Origin: VAZQ01 sp963739385
Lineage (GTDB): Bacteria; Pseudomonadota; Alphaproteobacteria; Rhizobiales; Xanthobacteraceae
Reading direction: 5' to 3'
DNA: 64,000 nucleotides
NCBI GenBank assembly: GCA_963739385.1
Contig: CAVUAI010000016.1
Coordinates: 1-64,000 of the forward strand
Shown one piece after another: positions 63,260 to 64,000 of this stretch (its first letter is position 1; each line of letters opens with the position of its first letter). A model generated the notes under the pieces. That model did not search any database. It was not told the origin of the DNA and saw nothing but the letters and a program-made list of their open reading frames with translations. A program made the translations under genes and the position numbers.

Positions 63260-63295
63260 CATACAAACCGCAAACGGTGGTATGCCGTTTGTATG
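63260..63295. promoter_or_regulatory. inverted repeat at the recombinase start
   Basis: CATACAAACCGCAAACGG and GTATGCCGTTTGTATG: the outer CATACAAAC and GTTTGTATG are perfect inverted repeats, with an inner AAACGG/CCGTTT pair. The right arm contains the ATG at 63293. Either the recombinase's own binding (res-like) site or an operator for autoregulation. Confidence 0.5.
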
Positions 63296-63982
63296 GGGCG
63301 GGCTGTAGCATATTTGCGGGTTTCGACGCAGCGGCAGCATCGGTCCGGGCTCGGGATCGAGGCGCAAAGGGCTGCCATCGCGCGCTTTGTCGAAACCGAG
63401 GGACTGACCATCATCGGCGAATATGTGGAGGCCGAAACGGGGAGCGGGGCCGATGCCCTGGATCGCCGGCCTCAACTCGCCGCGGCCCTCGCTGCCGCTC
63501 GGTCCAACAGATGCGCTGTCGTGGTGTCCAACCTCGACCGGCTGTCGCGCGACGTAGCGTTCGTGTCCGGGCTGATGGCGCAACGCGTGCCTTTCATCGT
63601 GGCCGAGCTGGGCCGGGATGCCGATCCTTTCATGCTGCACCTCTACGCGGCCCTGGCCGAGAAGGAACGCCGCCTGATCTCAGAACGGACGAAAGCTGCC
63701 TTAGCGGCGAAGAAAGCCAGTGGCGCCAAGCTGGGCAACCCCTCGAACATCGCTGCGGCGGGAGTGTGCGGCCGGCAGATCCAGATCGCCGCCGCCGACC
63801 AGTTCGCGTCCGGTCTTCTGCCGATCATCGAAGCAATCCGAAGAACTGGCGCCACCACGCTCGAAGCGATCACGAGGGCGCTCAACGAACGCGGCATTCG
63901 GCCCGCGCGAGGCACGCGCTGGTACGCCTCGTCGGTAGCCAACCTTCTCAGCCGCGCGAATAAACTCGCAGAAGTGCTTTGA
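63293..63982 (+). CDS. serine recombinase (resolvase/invertase family)
   Basis: 229 residues from ATG 63293. The catalytic N-terminal domain has AVAYLRVSTQRQHRSGLGIE with the nucleophilic Ser, GEYVEAETGSGADALDRRPQ, and VSNLDRLSRDVAFVSGLMAQ with the Arg residues that activate it. The helix E region follows (ALAEKERRLISERTKAALAA KKASGAKLG). The C-terminus (TTLEAITRALNERGIRPARG TRWYASSVANLL) is a small recombinase-type DNA-binding domain. It may serve a transposon or plasmid relic; no partner genes are visible before the window ends. The frame is open upstream to 63254. Confidence 0.9.
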   Translation: MGRAVAYLRVSTQRQHRSGLGIEAQRAAIARFVETEGLTIIGEYVEAETGSGADALDRRPQLAAALAAARSNRCAVVVSNLDRLSRDVAFVSGLMAQRVPFIVAELGRDADPFMLHLYAALAEKERRLISERTKAALAAKKASGAKLGNPSNIAAAGVCGRQIQIAAADQFASGLLPIIEAIRRTGATTLEAITRALNERGIRPARGTRWYASSVANLLSRANKLAEVL

Positions 63983-64000
63983 CATTTCCCCGTTCTTTAT

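Overview
The window looks like an accessory, repeat-rich stretch of an alphaproteobacterial chromosome, most likely Bradyrhizobium or a close relative (Nitrobacteraceae/Xanthobacteraceae). This is an inference from the protein families: many ABC (PF04392-type) and TctC/Bug substrate-binding proteins, a DUF1127 protein, a GcvA-like LysR regulator, HoxX, a CtpA peptidase, and small hypothetical proteins typical of that group. Coding is broken unusually often. At least a dozen recognisable genes carry single-base frameshifts or are reduced to fragments, so either this is a decaying island or the assembly contains uncorrected indels.

Layout. 1-1.7 kb: a frameshifted P4-type integrase next to a 3' tRNA-Lys fragment (att scar). 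2-9.7 kb: small hypothetical genes, a TctC-type binding protein, a lone receiver protein, a CtpA peptidase and a GYD-domain protein. 10.4-16.5 kb: an acyl-CoA synthetase, a PEGA lipoprotein, IS110 debris, a coiled-coil protein and a lytic transglycosylase. 17.5-24 kb: an FAD oxidoreductase with a divergent LysR regulator, a PfpI-like protein, a DUF1127 protein and an orphan hoxX. 24-33.4 kb: small secreted-type proteins, the first binding-protein genes on the minus strand, and a cyclic-nucleotide-binding/oxidoreductase fusion. 34.4-46.4 kb: the core of the window, a head-to-tail array of PF04392-type binding-protein genes joined by ATGA stop/start overlaps, interrupted by an intact IS110 element and continued into a hybrid histidine kinase and a receiver protein. 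46-57.5 kb: many small, partly phage-like hypothetical genes, several broken. 58.5-62.9 kb: an intact amidase plus ABC-transporter operon. 63.3-64 kb: a serine recombinase with an inverted repeat at its start.

The main discovery is that the IS110 element (about 38484-39633) sits exactly at a binding-protein stop/start junction. The non-coding strip upstream of its transposase can form a bridge-RNA-like molecule: a perfect 9-bp 5' hairpin, then two 8-nt guides that match the two sides of the junction and overlap at a CT/AG core, then a segment matching the element's own end. A second, truncated copy abuts the same kind of junction at 27335. The target is a sequence repeated throughout the window, and insertion there leaves the upstream stop codon intact and gives the downstream gene a new start codon. 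This suggests an RNA-guided element adapted to the junctions of an amplified paralogue array.

The array itself shows a second pattern. The first and last stretches of the binding-protein genes, and a leader of about 75-140 bp, recur as isolated fragments across the window, as if the gene ends act as recombination joints that shuffle variable middles.
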